Notes: generated by a model from the sequence alone, not told the origin. DNA of 64,000 nucleotides from Scatolibacter rhodanostii (GCF_900197595.1 NZ_FZLO01000001.1:620001-684000), one strand, 5' to 3'; positions 38,249-46,950 are shown, numbered from the stretch's first letter. A program made the numbers and translations.

Positions 38249-39805
38249 ATGATAAAAAAAATATTGGCATTATGCCTATCTGCTGTACTAGCCATGTCTT
38301 TGGCTGCTTGCAGCAATTCAAATCCATCCTCGATGACCTCATCTAAATTAGAAAGTAATTCGCTTTCTCAAGAAACAACTTCGGATAAAGAAAGCCCCGT
38401 TTCTGTTGTTACAACAATTTTTCCTCCCTATGACTTTGTACGCCAGATAGCCGGTGATAATGTAAACTTAAGAATGCTCTTACCACCTGCAGCAGAAAGT
38501 CATTCGTTTGAGCCTACTCCACAAGATATTATCAACATTCAAAATGCAGATGTTTTCATTTACGTTGGCGGTGATTCTGATACTTGGGTAACTGGTATTT
38601 TGGAGTCCTTAGACACTTCTAAAATGACTATTATCTCTATGATGAATTTAGTTGACACAGTGGAAGAAGAAGTTAAAGAAGGCATGACCGATGAACACGA
38701 GCATGCTTCTGAAGAAATTCAACCTGATGAGATAGAAGACCGTCCACTAAGCAATTGGAACGGCAACTGGACTACTGTTGAAGCCAATCTTGCCAACGGC
38801 GATTTAAATGAATATATTGAGCATGAAGCTGAAGAAAATGAAACAGACGCTGAAACTCAAAAATCAGATATTGCTGAAAAATGGAAATCAGATTATACTT
38901 CTTTAATTATTGCTGATAACACAGTTTTACTGGATGACAGTAAGGCAGAATATCAGTATATGGGATATAAGCTCGTTAAAACCGATCATGGAAGTTCAGT
39001 TTGGTATGGCTTTGAAACAACAGCTGATACCTCTCCCAAATATATCGCATTTTCTGATCACAATATTGGGCCTGACGAACATGACCATGCCGATGATGAT
39101 GATCACACAGAAGAAGAACACGAACAGGTAGCTCATTTTCACTTCCGTTATGGTGATGATAGCTTTGAATCTCTGACTTCCATTGAAAATTGGTCACCGA
39201 CTTATTTTCCAGCGGCTTCTTCTGCCGAAGAAGTAGAAGAAGCCCTTAGTGAACACGGTCATTCTCATGAAGAGCATGAATATGATGAACATGTTTGGAC
39301 ATCACCTGTCAACGCAAAAATAATTACACAAGCCATATCAGACACGCTCAGTAAAATTGATGAGGCTCATGCTGAAACTTACAAAAAGAATACCACTGAC
39401 TACATTACCAAGCTTGATGCCTTAGACCAGGATTTCCGTGAAGTTGTGAAAAACGGCAAACGAAAAACCTTAATTTTCGGCGACAGATTTCCCTTCCGCT
39501 ATTTTGTGGATGAATATGGGCTCGATTATTTTGCAGCATTTCCTGGCTGTTCAACCGAAACAGAAGCCAATGCTCAAACCATCGCCTTCTTAATTGACAA
39601 GGTAAAATCCGAAGAAATTCCGGTAGTCTTTTATATTGAACTTTCCAATGAAAAGATGGCAAATACCATTGCTGCCGAAACCGGCGCCACCAAAAAGCTT
39701 TTCCACTCCGTACACAATTTAACAAAAGATGAATTTGAATCTGGTGTCACTTATCTTGATTTAATGCAACAAAATGTTCTTAATTTAAAGGAGGCTCTTA
39801 AATAA
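38249..39805 (+). CDS. znuA: Zinc-binding ABC lipoprotein, ZnuA fold with an inserted ZinT domain
   Basis: A 518-residue lipoprotein (lipobox SLAAC, Cys21) that captures zinc for the ZnuBC importer. The first ZnuA lobe spans about 50-150 with the zinc His of ESHSFEPT (H85). A His/Glu-rich linker then opens into a complete ZinT-like domain (about 163-325: LSNWNGNWTTVEANL, YQYMGYKL, VAHFHFRYGDDSF). The second ZnuA lobe resumes with YDEHVWTSP (H348) and runs to 518. So ZinT is nested in the ZnuA His-rich loop rather than fused at the end. GDRFPFRYF replaces the usual third zinc His. GGAGG precedes the ATG. Confidence 0.9.
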   Translation: MIKKILALCLSAVLAMSLAACSNSNPSSMTSSKLESNSLSQETTSDKESPVSVVTTIFPPYDFVRQIAGDNVNLRMLLPPAAESHSFEPTPQDIINIQNADVFIYVGGDSDTWVTGILESLDTSKMTIISMMNLVDTVEEEVKEGMTDEHEHASEEIQPDEIEDRPLSNWNGNWTTVEANLANGDLNEYIEHEAEENETDAETQKSDIAEKWKSDYTSLIIADNTVLLDDSKAEYQYMGYKLVKTDHGSSVWYGFETTADTSPKYIAFSDHNIGPDEHDHADDDDHTEEEHEQVAHFHFRYGDDSFESLTSIENWSPTYFPAASSAEEVEEALSEHGHSHEEHEYDEHVWTSPVNAKIITQAISDTLSKIDEAHAETYKKNTTDYITKLDALDQDFREVVKNGKRKTLIFGDRFPFRYFVDEYGLDYFAAFPGCSTETEANAQTIAFLIDKVKSEEIPVVFYIELSNEKMANTIAAETGATKKLFHSVHNLTKDEFESGVTYLDLMQQNVLNLKEALK

Positions 39806-40510
39806 ATGCCGCTTATCACCTGTAGGGACGTTTCTTTCGCTTATGAAGGAAATACCGTTGTAGAAGAGTTGAATTTTTCAGTTGATTCAGGAGATTATCT
39901 TTGCGTCGTCGGCGAAAATGGTTCTGGCAAAAGCACGTTAATCAAAGGATTATTGGGGTTAAAATCACCTAGTAAAGGTAAAATCTCAATGGATGAAAAT
40001 CTAAAATCCAATGAAATCGGTTATCTTCCCCAACAAACAGCTGCACAGAAAGATTTTCCTGCAAGTGCCTATGAAATTGTCATTTCGGGCAGACTTAGCA
40101 CAAGGGGGATTCGCCCGTTCTATACAAAAGAGGACAAGCAGATTGTCGAAAAAAACATTGCTCTTTTAGGCATTGATAATCTGCGTAACCGCTGCTACCG
40201 TGAACTTTCAGGTGGGCAGCAACAACGTGTACTGCTTGCTCGAGCGCTTTGTGCAACCAAAAAGCTTCTTCTACTAGATGAACCTACTGCTGGTTTAGAC
40301 CCTATGGTGACCGTTGAGTTATACAATCAGATTGAACATATTAATAAAGAAACCGGCTTAACCATTATTATGGTTTCTCATGACATAGAGAGCTCTCTAA
40401 AATATTCAAGTCATATCTTGCAATTAAAAAAGCAACAACTGTTTTTTGGCACTACCGACGACTACAAGCAGTCTGATGAAGTAAATCGCTTTTGGGAGGT
40501 TTCTAGATGA
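39806..40510 (+). CDS. znuC: Zinc ABC transporter, ATP-binding protein
   Basis: A 234-residue ATPase energising zinc import. Walker A GENGSGKST near residue 38, signature [15 protein letters not shown] near 132 and Walker B LLLLDEPTAGLDP near 152. Its ATG directly follows the TAA of the binding-protein gene with AAGGAGG inside that gene's end. Four bases overlap the permease gene downstream. Confidence 0.94.
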   Translation: MPLITCRDVSFAYEGNTVVEELNFSVDSGDYLCVVGENGSGKSTLIKGLLGLKSPSKGKISMDENLKSNEIGYLPQQTAAQKDFPASAYEIVISGRLSTRGIRPFYTKEDKQIVEKNIALLGIDNLRNRCYRELSGGQQQRVLLARALCATKKLLLLDEPTAGLDPMVTVELYNQIEHINKETGLTIIMVSHDIESSLKYSSHILQLKKQQLFFGTTDDYKQSDEVNRFWEVSR

Positions 40511-41343
40511 GTGATTTCATAGCAAAATTTATGGAAATGTTCTCCTATGGTTTTATGGCTAAAGCGATTATTGTCGGCCTGTTGGTGTCTTTATGCGCTT
40601 CTCTTCTCGGCGTAAGCTTGGTACTTAAACGATATTCAATGATTGGCGACGGCCTTTCTCATGTTGGCTTTGGTGCTATGGCTGTTGCAACTGCTCTGAA
40701 TGCAGCACCCATGACAGTATCGTTACCAGTTGTTATCTTAGCCGCTTTTTTGCTGCTAAGGATTAGTGAAAACAGCAAAATCAAGGGAGATGCCGCCATT
40801 GCGCTTATTTCCACTGCCTCTCTAGCCATTGGCGTCATTTCTATTTCGTTGACGACTGGCATGAACACAGATGTTTATAATTACATGTTTGGTAGTATTC
40901 TCTCTATGAGCGACAGCGATGTAGTTCTTTCTGTCATTCTTTCAATTGTGGTTTTAATTCTTTTTATTTTCTTTTACAACAAAATTTTTGCTGTAACCTT
41001 TGACGAAACATTTGCACGGGCAACTGGCACTCATACTACCATTTATAACATGATGATTGCTTTTTTAACTGCTATCACTATTGTCTTGGGCATGAGAATG
41101 ATGGGCGCATTGTTGATTTCCAGTCTTATAATTTTTCCCGCACTCACATCCATGCGGCTTTGCAAGACATTTAAATCTGTCACAATTTCTTCTGCTATCA
41201 TTTCTCTTCTTTGTTTCAGCGTAGGTATAACAGCTTCTTATCTATACGCAACGCCTACAGGGGCTAGCGTCGTTGTTGCCAATATCCTTGTTTTTATTTT
41301 CTTTTGGCTGATCCAATTTATAAAAGAAAAAAAAGCAGTATAA
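40507..41343 (+). CDS. znuB: Zinc ABC transporter, permease
   Basis: A 278-residue ABC-3 family membrane protein with about eight hydrophobic segments. Family hallmarks are LVLKRYSMIGDGLSHVGFG near residue 40 and MRMMGALLISSLIIFPA near 198. It overlaps znuC by ATGA. It forms the zinc channel with ZnuC and the ZinT-containing lipoprotein; manganese import is the main alternative, but the His-rich loop and ZinT domain favour zinc. Confidence 0.93.
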   Translation: MSDFIAKFMEMFSYGFMAKAIIVGLLVSLCASLLGVSLVLKRYSMIGDGLSHVGFGAMAVATALNAAPMTVSLPVVILAAFLLLRISENSKIKGDAAIALISTASLAIGVISISLTTGMNTDVYNYMFGSILSMSDSDVVLSVILSIVVLILFIFFYNKIFAVTFDETFARATGTHTTIYNMMIAFLTAITIVLGMRMMGALLISSLIIFPALTSMRLCKTFKSVTISSAIISLLCFSVGITASYLYATPTGASVVVANILVFIFFWLIQFIKEKKAV

Positions 41344-41365
41344 TTGTCTTAAAATTAGCCATACT

Positions 41366-41407
41366 AAACAGCAGTCTCCTTTTCAAAAGGATTCTGCTGT
41401 TTTTTTG
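41366..41407 (+). terminator. Zinc operon terminator
   Basis: AAACAGCAG...TCCTTTT-C-AAAAGGA...CTGCTG followed by seven T residues. Confidence 0.9.
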
Positions 41408-41476
41408 CGCAAAATGAGTATATTTGAAAAAATAGTGGAAACCCTATACTCTATAAAACAGAAGGGCGGATTTTCT

Positions 41477-41851
41477 ATGAATGACAATAACGATAAAAAT
41501 CAATCTGTCGGAGGTTCCTTACTTCGCTGGATTGGGAGAATGATTATTATAGCAATTATTTTAGCAATTGTTTCTTTCCTTACTCCTGGCTTTTCCATTA
41601 ACGGATTGTGGTCATATCTGTTAGCTGCTGTTATTATTAGTCTTCTTGACTACCTTGTTGAAAAGCTAATGGGCATAAACGCTACTCCCTTTGGCAACGG
41701 AATTAAAGGCTTTTTAATTTCGGCAGTTATACTTTACCTTGCACAATTTGTGGTACCAAACATGCATGTCAACATTTGGGGTGCCCTCATCGGCGCACTT
41801 GTCGTAGGAATTGTCGATGCTTTCTTTCCTAATCAAGTTTTTGAGAAGTAA
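41477..41851 (+). CDS. PF04020-type (phage holin superfamily IV-like) membrane protein
   Basis: A 124-residue protein with four predicted membrane segments (about 20-38, 44-62, 75-95, 99-117), as in the YvlD-like PF04020 family. Chromosomal members are not phage lysis proteins and their role is poorly known, perhaps envelope stress. Conserved segments are LTPGFSINGLWSYLLAA and NIWGALIGALVVGIVD. The start is the ATG after GAAGGGCGG; 24 upstream codons in frame run into the preceding terminator. Confidence 0.8.
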   Translation: MNDNNDKNQSVGGSLLRWIGRMIIIAIILAIVSFLTPGFSINGLWSYLLAAVIISLLDYLVEKLMGINATPFGNGIKGFLISAVILYLAQFVVPNMHVNIWGALIGALVVGIVDAFFPNQVFEK

Positions 41852-41865
41852 TCTTAGCTTGTCAC

Positions 41866-41900
41866 AAAAAAGGAGCTACCAATTCGGCAACTCCTTTTTT
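41866..41900. terminator. Terminator after the PF04020 gene
   Basis: AAAAAAGGAG pairs with CTCCTTTTTT around a partly paired 14-16 nt loop. Confidence 0.75.
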
Positions 41901-41951
41901 TATACTGTTTTCTTGCTCTTAGAACTTAAATAGTCTAAAATCATCAATAAA

Positions 41952-42500
41952 TTAATTTTCTTTGGGGAAAATTTCAGCTGCTTTTTTTTGCATTTCTTCA
42001 ATAAAACCATTGTAGTGGTTATCGATTTGATTATACAAAGAAACTACCTGCTCCTTTGACTTTGCCGATGCTTTTGCTATTTCGGCAAGCAAAGCCGATA
42101 TACTTTTCACATCGTGAATAGAACGGCTTTTAATCTGAGACGCCTCTTCTTTTGCTTCGTCTAGCACTTTCTTAGAATCATATATCGTTTCAGCCGCTTC
42201 TTGCTTCGCTTCTTCTATCATCTGATTGACAATTTTTTTACCATTATCCATAAGCTCAGCAAAATCATCTACTCTTTTTGTTTCTAATAATTTAATTTTA
42301 TTCTGCTCAGTTTGCAGCTCTGAATATTTCTTTTCAACTTCTTCTTTTTGTTCCTTCAACGTGCGAAGTTCTTTTTTGAGCTTGTCTAGCTGTGATTCAA
42401 GATCCATTTTTTCTTCAAAGAGTTTATCAATCCAACTGTCCACATCAGAAGTTTTATATCCAAATCCTTTTGCGAATTTTACACTATCCTGTTCACTCAT
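41952..42500 (-). CDS. DivIVA-like coiled-coil protein
   Basis: A 182-residue cytoplasmic protein. The N-terminal KFAKGFGYKTSDVDSWIDKL resembles the DivIVA/GpsB membrane-binding start (GY-x-x-x-VD). Two long coiled-coil stretches follow (about 27-80 and 85-150) with dense Glu/Lys heptads. Such proteins recruit division, cell-wall or chromosome-segregation factors to curved membrane. It is shorter than classical DivIVA and stands alone, so its partner is unknown. Confidence 0.75.
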   Translation of the reverse strand: MSEQDSVKFAKGFGYKTSDVDSWIDKLFEEKMDLESQLDKLKKELRTLKEQKEEVEKKYSELQTEQNKIKLLETKRVDDFAELMDNGKKIVNQMIEEAKQEAAETIYDSKKVLDEAKEEASQIKSRSIHDVKSISALLAEIAKASAKSKEQVVSLYNQIDNHYNGFIEEMQKKAAEIFPKEN

Positions 42501-42600
42501 AAAAGAGCCTCACTTTCAAATAAAAAAATCCTTACAGCCAATTTATTCTTATTAAAAATATAGCATACTATCCTAAAACTGTCAAGATTCCATAGAAAAA

Positions 42601-42625
42601 GAGAGCAGTCAAATCGACTGCTCTC
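42601..42625 (-). terminator. Terminator of the oadB-oadG pair
   Basis: A perfect 10-bp stem, GAGAGCAGTC and its complement with a 5-nt loop, followed on the minus strand by five T residues. Confidence 0.9.
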
Positions 42626-42640
42626 CTATTTTGCATAAAA

Positions 42641-42802
42641 TCAAGCTTTCTTCTTGCGATTCCCAAATTTAGTGAGAATATAAACAATTACAGCAAGTAA
42701 CCCAATTACTACAAATATTCCTAGCATACCCTTGCCCATTATAGCAAGAGCAGCCATCAAGTTTTCCATATTAATCGCTAAAAACAAAAGATTCAACGGC
42801 AT
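42641..42802 (-). CDS. OadG-like small membrane subunit of a decarboxylase sodium pump
   Basis: A 53-residue protein with MENLMAALAIMGKGMLGIF and a following hydrophobic stretch, then a basic tail NRKKKA. The GKGM-x-GIF segment and one membrane helix fit the gamma subunit of oxaloacetate or methylmalonyl-CoA decarboxylase pumps, which holds the complex together. It starts 25 bp after the beta-subunit gene with AAAGGA 8 nt upstream. It lacks the usual long acidic or Pro-rich C-terminal tail. Confidence 0.75.
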   Translation of the reverse strand: MPLNLLFLAINMENLMAALAIMGKGMLGIFVVIGLLAVIVYILTKFGNRKKKA

Positions 42803-42827
42803 TTTAATCATCCTTTCAGAACTTATT

Positions 42828-43955
42828 TTACATGAAGAATCTCAGTACAATTCCACCAGCAAGTGCTGATGCAACTTGACCTGAAACGTTTGCGCCGACA
42901 GCATGCATCAGAAGATGGTTTTGATTGTCTTCTGCAATACCCATTTTTTCAATTACTCTGGCAGACATTGGGAAAGCGGAGATACCCGCTGCACCAACCA
43001 TTGGATTTACTTTTTCTTTCAAGAACAAGTTCATCAATTTTGCAAACAGAACGCCACCAATAGAGTCAAATACAAACGCAAATAAGCCCAGACCCATAAT
43101 CAATAGAGTTTCAACGCTTACAAATTTCTCTGCTATCATAGAGAAAGAAATGGTAAGTCCTAAAAGAAGTGTAATCAAATTGGCAAGTGTATTTTGTGCA
43201 GTTTCAGATAAACGAGCCAATACACCGCATTCACGGATTAAATTACCGAACATCAGGAAACCAACCAAAGAAACAGAAGCAGGTGCAATTAAACCAGCAA
43301 TCATTGTTGCAATGATTGGGAACAAAATTCTAGTTGTTTTTGTCACACTAGCAGGACGATAAGACATGCGAATTTGTCTTTCTTTCTTAGTTGTAACCAA
43401 CTTAATAGCAAGCGGTTGTATGATAGGCACAAGCGCCATATACGAATAAGCTGCCACCGCAATCGGGCCGATGTAACTAGATTTAAGAGCCTGTGAAACC
43501 AATATTGAGGTTGGGCCATCTGCAGCACCAATAATACCAATTGAAGCGGCATCTCTTAAATCAAAGCCGAGCAACGTTGCTAAAACAATCGTTACGAATA
43601 TACCAAACTGTGCTGCGGCACCAAATAAGAACATTTTAGGATTTGAAAGCAAAGGTCCAAAGTCAATCATCGCACCAATGCCAATAAAGAGTAAAAGCGG
43701 CATAGCTTCTGAAGCTTCAATACCCACTTCAAAAAGCCACTGAACAATACCTTTTACTTCTCCCACACCAGTTACAGTCTGATTTAACGCTCCAGACATT
43801 GGCAAATTCACTAAGATAGCACCAAAGCCCATTGGTAAAAGTAAAGCAGGCTCATAATCCTTCTTAATGGCAAGCCAAATCAGCAAGCCTCCAATCACAT
43901 ACATAACAACTTGTTTTGCTGTTATGGCGGCTACGCCTTCCCACAAAAATTCCAT
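42828..43955 (-). CDS. oadB: Sodium-translocating decarboxylase, beta subunit
   Basis: A 375-residue polytopic membrane protein of the OadB/GcdB/MmdB family, which couples biotin-dependent decarboxylation to sodium export. The family motif with the sodium-site Asp is GIIGAADGPTSILVSQ near residue 160; FGNLIRECG is also conserved. About ten hydrophobic segments are visible. The ATG at 43955 has GGAGG upstream; 20 further codons in frame lie before it. Neither a carboxyltransferase alpha subunit nor a biotin carrier gene is in the window. Confidence 0.92.
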   Translation of the reverse strand: MEFLWEGVAAITAKQVVMYVIGGLLIWLAIKKDYEPALLLPMGFGAILVNLPMSGALNQTVTGVGEVKGIVQWLFEVGIEASEAMPLLLFIGIGAMIDFGPLLSNPKMFLFGAAAQFGIFVTIVLATLLGFDLRDAASIGIIGAADGPTSILVSQALKSSYIGPIAVAAYSYMALVPIIQPLAIKLVTTKKERQIRMSYRPASVTKTTRILFPIIATMIAGLIAPASVSLVGFLMFGNLIRECGVLARLSETAQNTLANLITLLLGLTISFSMIAEKFVSVETLLIMGLGLFAFVFDSIGGVLFAKLMNLFLKEKVNPMVGAAGISAFPMSARVIEKMGIAEDNQNHLLMHAVGANVSGQVASALAGGIVLRFFM

Positions 43956-43989
43956 TTCTTTTTTCCTCCATTTTATCCGCATCTCAAGT

Positions 43990-44070
43990 GAGTTTTGTGT
44001 TTTTATAGATAACACAGAAATTCACAGCCATAACGTACGCATGAAGGCTGTGAATCTAAAAACAAAACTC
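43990..44070 (-). promoter_or_regulatory. Long leader hairpin upstream of oadB
   Basis: The arm at 44046-44070 is complementary along its whole 25 nt to the arm at 43990-44029, with bulges; the inner stem is the perfect ATTCACAGCC/GGCTGTGAAT. It lies between the promoter and the oadB ribosome site. It has no terminator T tract and matches no riboswitch I know. Confidence 0.55.
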
Positions 44071-44090
44071 CTACATTTAACATCTAAAAA

Positions 44091-44119
44091 ATTCTATCAT
44101 AATTGCCGTAAACTGTCAA
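44091..44119 (-). promoter_or_regulatory. oadB promoter
   Basis: On the minus strand TTGACA (44119-44114), 17-bp spacer, TAGAAT (44096-44091); the leader is about 130 nt. Confidence 0.75.
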
Positions 44120-44175
44120 TAATTTTCCTGTTTTTTAAAAAAGAATATATCCGCACCTATCCAAATCTAAAAAAC

Positions 44176-44598
44176 TTAGGCTGTTTTGTCAGAATGTGTT
44201 CCCTTTGCTAGACATTTTTTACAGCTGCCATTGAAAACAATATCTGCCGTCCTAATATCAATTCCATATTTATCTGATACATCCGATAAATCTTCTTTTG
44301 AGAAAAAAGAACTATCAATATCTTCCACTATTCCGCATTCTTCACAAATAAAGTGTGCATGCTTGTAAATATTGGCATCAAAGTGTTCTTGACCATTGAT
44401 AACCCCTATACTCTTGATTTTGCCGCATTCACAGAATTTTTTTAAGTTGCGATATACTGTTCCTAAACTCAAATCAGGATATTTAGGCTTCAATTTCGCA
44501 TAAATCCAATCAGCTGTGGGGTGTGATTCTGTAGATTGGATAAGCTTTAAAATCGCCATCCTCTTTCTGCTGAAATTTTCTTTTCTCATACTTTCCAT
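44176..44598 (-). CDS. perR: Fur-family regulator, PerR-like
   Basis: A 140-residue winged-helix repressor. The recognition helix is LSLGTVYRNLKKF; the regulatory metal site lies in HFDANIYKHAHFICEECG, with the spacing of PerR (His, Asp, His, His), and two CxxC pairs (CEEC and CKKC) make the structural zinc site. PerR senses peroxide through iron-catalysed His oxidation in anaerobes and controls rubrerythrin-type genes. A plain Fur role is possible. The start is weakly supported: two ATGs three codons apart, neither with a strong ribosome site. Confidence 0.8.
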   Translation of the reverse strand: MESMRKENFSRKRMAILKLIQSTESHPTADWIYAKLKPKYPDLSLGTVYRNLKKFCECGKIKSIGVINGQEHFDANIYKHAHFICEECGIVEDIDSSFFSKEDLSDVSDKYGIDIRTADIVFNGSCKKCLAKGTHSDKTA

Positions 44599-44610
44599 TT
44601 GTTCAATTCA

Positions 44611-44721
44611 CTACCAATCTAAAATAATCTCTGATTGCATACCTTTAGTCTGTATAAAATCAGCCGCTTCGGTATATTTGTCTAAGAGCAGATATTTTGC
44701 AGCACAAACTAAAGAAAATAT
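44611..44721 (-). pseudogene. Possible 3' remnant of a gene upstream of perR
   Basis: A 36-codon frame without a start codon reads IFSLVCAAKYLLLDKYTEAA and continues to a stop after ILDW. It looks like the C-terminus of a real protein but nothing in frame precedes it. I cannot name the family. The rest of the 44722-44931 gap is very AT-rich with no gene seen. Confidence 0.28.
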
Positions 44722-44931
44722 TTACACATCATTTTGTTTTAATCATGCATAAATATTTTATTAAACGCTCAAATTTCTGCTTTTACCTCTATTGTTAAGT
44801 TATTATATCACATGAATATTTAAAAGTAAACTATATAATAATAGAAATCAATGTTATTTTATTGATCTTATAACTTTACATATATATTCATTCATTATTC
44901 ATCTAACCACTTTTATATTATCTTAGACAAT

Positions 44932-44967
44932 AAAACTTATCCCCTTGTGAAAGCAGGGATAAGTTTT
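44932..44967 (-). terminator. Terminator of the SH3 lipoprotein gene
   Basis: AAAACTTATCCC and its perfect complement around a 12-nt loop, 42 bp past the lipoprotein stop on the minus strand. Confidence 0.7.
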
Positions 44968-45009
44968 GATGTTTCTATGAGGATGTGTGTAAGCTTACTA
45001 TGATTCTGT

Positions 45010-45525
45010 TCATTCTCCATCATTCGGTTTAGATTCAAGATTAGAAGTTTCCGGATTTTCTTCTGAATTTGCTTTAGAAGATGTGATTTCTGAACTGGTA
45101 GGCTCTTGTGTCGGACTTTCGCTAATTGTCTCGGGAGCTTTTTCTTTTCCGCTAATTAAGACGGCCGCTTCAGCCGCTGTAACTTCTTTTATTTCAAGAA
45201 ATTCAGCAGAGACAAAGGCACTGGTGTCCTTGTATTTTACTTTATACCAATCTTCTACTTTTTCATCAGAAGCTAAGATGAAATAGGTATCATCGGGAGC
45301 AACTGCTAAAACTTCTGCATCAGCTGAGGCTTCTTTGCGCAGGTTCAAGCCTACATCTGTATTTTTAACTTGCCCAATTTTTATTTTTTCCTCCACTATT
45401 TCTGCAGTTGAAGATTGAGAAACATCCGAAACGGGAGGAACTGAGGAGCTTTTTTCTTCAGATGATCGGCAGCCAGTTAAAAATAAGAGGGTCACCAGTG
45501 TGAGTAGAATTGCCTGTTTTTTCAT
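45010..45525 (-). CDS. SH3-domain lipoprotein
   Basis: A 171-residue exported lipoprotein (lipobox LFLTGC near residue 19). After a Ser-rich linker, residues about 45-112 form a bacterial SH3 domain (LNLRKEASADAEVLAVA, DWYKVKY, AFVSAEFLE) of the kind that binds peptidoglycan. The C-terminal 50 residues are a Ser/Thr/Pro/Glu-rich low-complexity tail. It stands alone; the role is probably wall attachment or sensing. Confidence 0.8.
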   Translation of the reverse strand: MKKQAILLTLVTLLFLTGCRSSEEKSSSVPPVSDVSQSSTAEIVEEKIKIGQVKNTDVGLNLRKEASADAEVLAVAPDDTYFILASDEKVEDWYKVKYKDTSAFVSAEFLEIKEVTAAEAAVLISGKEKAPETISESPTQEPTSSEITSSKANSEENPETSNLESKPNDGE

Positions 45526-45705
45526 AGTACAGCCTCCTTGGATGAATTTTATTATTCTTATATTTTATTATAGTATTGATGATTCCATAAGTCTATATAC
45601 ATTTCAACTAAAAATAAAGTTTTAATCTTGACTAAGCCAATACTTCGCCTTTTATCCGACAAAAAAGCGGCAATAAGAATAAAAATTTTATAGCCAAATG
45701 GCGAT

Positions 45706-46929
45706 TTATGAGGTACGTCTTATTCGCAAATAGGCCCCTTTTGCTATGTGCTGTTCTGTCTTTAGAAAGACCGTCATCTCTGCATGAGGTGCCGCCTCAA
45801 TTGGATTTTTCCATTCATCATAAATCTCGTCCAGTAACACCGTAAAAGGTTCTGTATGAGGCTGTAACACATCAGCTTCAACTCCTTTTAAGAACTTATT
45901 ACGCTGTTTGAGTTTAATGAATCCATCTTCTTCTCCTTCACAAACAGCCACTACATCATAGTCTCGAATATAGCCTCCGCTTTCTGTTGTTTGCCCGGGC
46001 TCTTCATTAAAATAAAAACCCTTAGAATACTCTCGATGGCTGATTTTTTCTGTTTCTAACAAGATATTTTCAGGCAATTTGCCTGTTGGGTTTTTCATAA
46101 AGAAATCTACCGCACGCCGATAAGCAGAAGTAACCGAAGCTACATAGTAAGCAGATTTAGCCCGTCCTTCAATTTTCAGACTTGTAATTCCTGCGGCAAT
46201 TAGTTCGGGAATATGTTCAATTAAACACATGTCTTTTGAATTGAACATAAACGTACCCCGCTCGTCTTCTTGCAGGGTAAAATGCTGATTCGGACGCTGT
46301 TTTTCAGTTACATAATATTCCCAACGGCACGGTTGAGAACAAGCACCCCGATTGGCATCGCGACCATTCAAATAATTTGAAATTAAGCATCTTCCTGAGA
46401 ACGACATACACATCGCTCCATGTACAAAGGTTTCGATATCTAAATCCTCTGGCACATGTCTTCTAATATCTGCAATTTCTTTTAAAGGCACTTCGCGTGC
46501 TAACACCACTCGCTTAGCACCCATATCGTATAGCACCTGTGCGGTGTGATAATTCGTTACACCAGCTTGCGTAGAAATATGAATTTCTACGCTGGGCGCA
46601 TATTTCTTAGCCATCGACATGACGCCTAAATCGGAAACAATGACTGCATCTGCACCTGATGATTCTATCATTGCTAGATAGGCTGGCAAAAACTGCATTT
46701 CATCATTATGCGGCACTGTATTACAAGTAACATATACTCTTACATGATTGGCATGAGCAATTTTAACCGCTTCATGCAACTCTTCTTCTGTAAAATTCGT
46801 TGGTGCTGCTCGCATACCAAACATTTTTCCTGCCAAATAAACAGCGTCTGCTCCATATGCAATTGCAGCATGAAGTCTTTCCATGTCCCCTACCGGAGAT
46901 AATACCTCCGGTCTCTTTAATAAGTCCAT
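45706..46929 (-). CDS. U32-family peptidase-like protein (TrhP/YrrO type)
   Basis: A 407-residue protein of the collagenase-like U32 family. The signature ETFVHGAMCMSFSGRC near residue 165 and the following Cys residues (ACSQPC) fit the group that hydroxylates wobble uridine in tRNA (TrhP) rather than true proteases. The N-terminal half is a TIM-like barrel (PEVLSPVGDMERLHAAIAYG). It is last in the tmk-mltG operon, 66 bp after mltG. Confidence 0.88.
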   Translation of the reverse strand: MDLLKRPEVLSPVGDMERLHAAIAYGADAVYLAGKMFGMRAAPTNFTEEELHEAVKIAHANHVRVYVTCNTVPHNDEMQFLPAYLAMIESSGADAVIVSDLGVMSMAKKYAPSVEIHISTQAGVTNYHTAQVLYDMGAKRVVLAREVPLKEIADIRRHVPEDLDIETFVHGAMCMSFSGRCLISNYLNGRDANRGACSQPCRWEYYVTEKQRPNQHFTLQEDERGTFMFNSKDMCLIEHIPELIAAGITSLKIEGRAKSAYYVASVTSAYRRAVDFFMKNPTGKLPENILLETEKISHREYSKGFYFNEEPGQTTESGGYIRDYDVVAVCEGEEDGFIKLKQRNKFLKGVEADVLQPHTEPFTVLLDEIYDEWKNPIEAAPHAEMTVFLKTEQHIAKGAYLRIRRTS

Positions 46930-46950
46930 TCCTTGTTCCCTTTCTATTGC

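Noticed and set aside
41477-41851. Prophage signal from the holin-like protein, together with the tyrosine recombinase at 4537-5520
   Set aside because: PF04020 proteins are ordinary chromosomal proteins in Firmicutes, the recombinase is Xer-like, the two are 36 kb apart, and there are no other phage genes.
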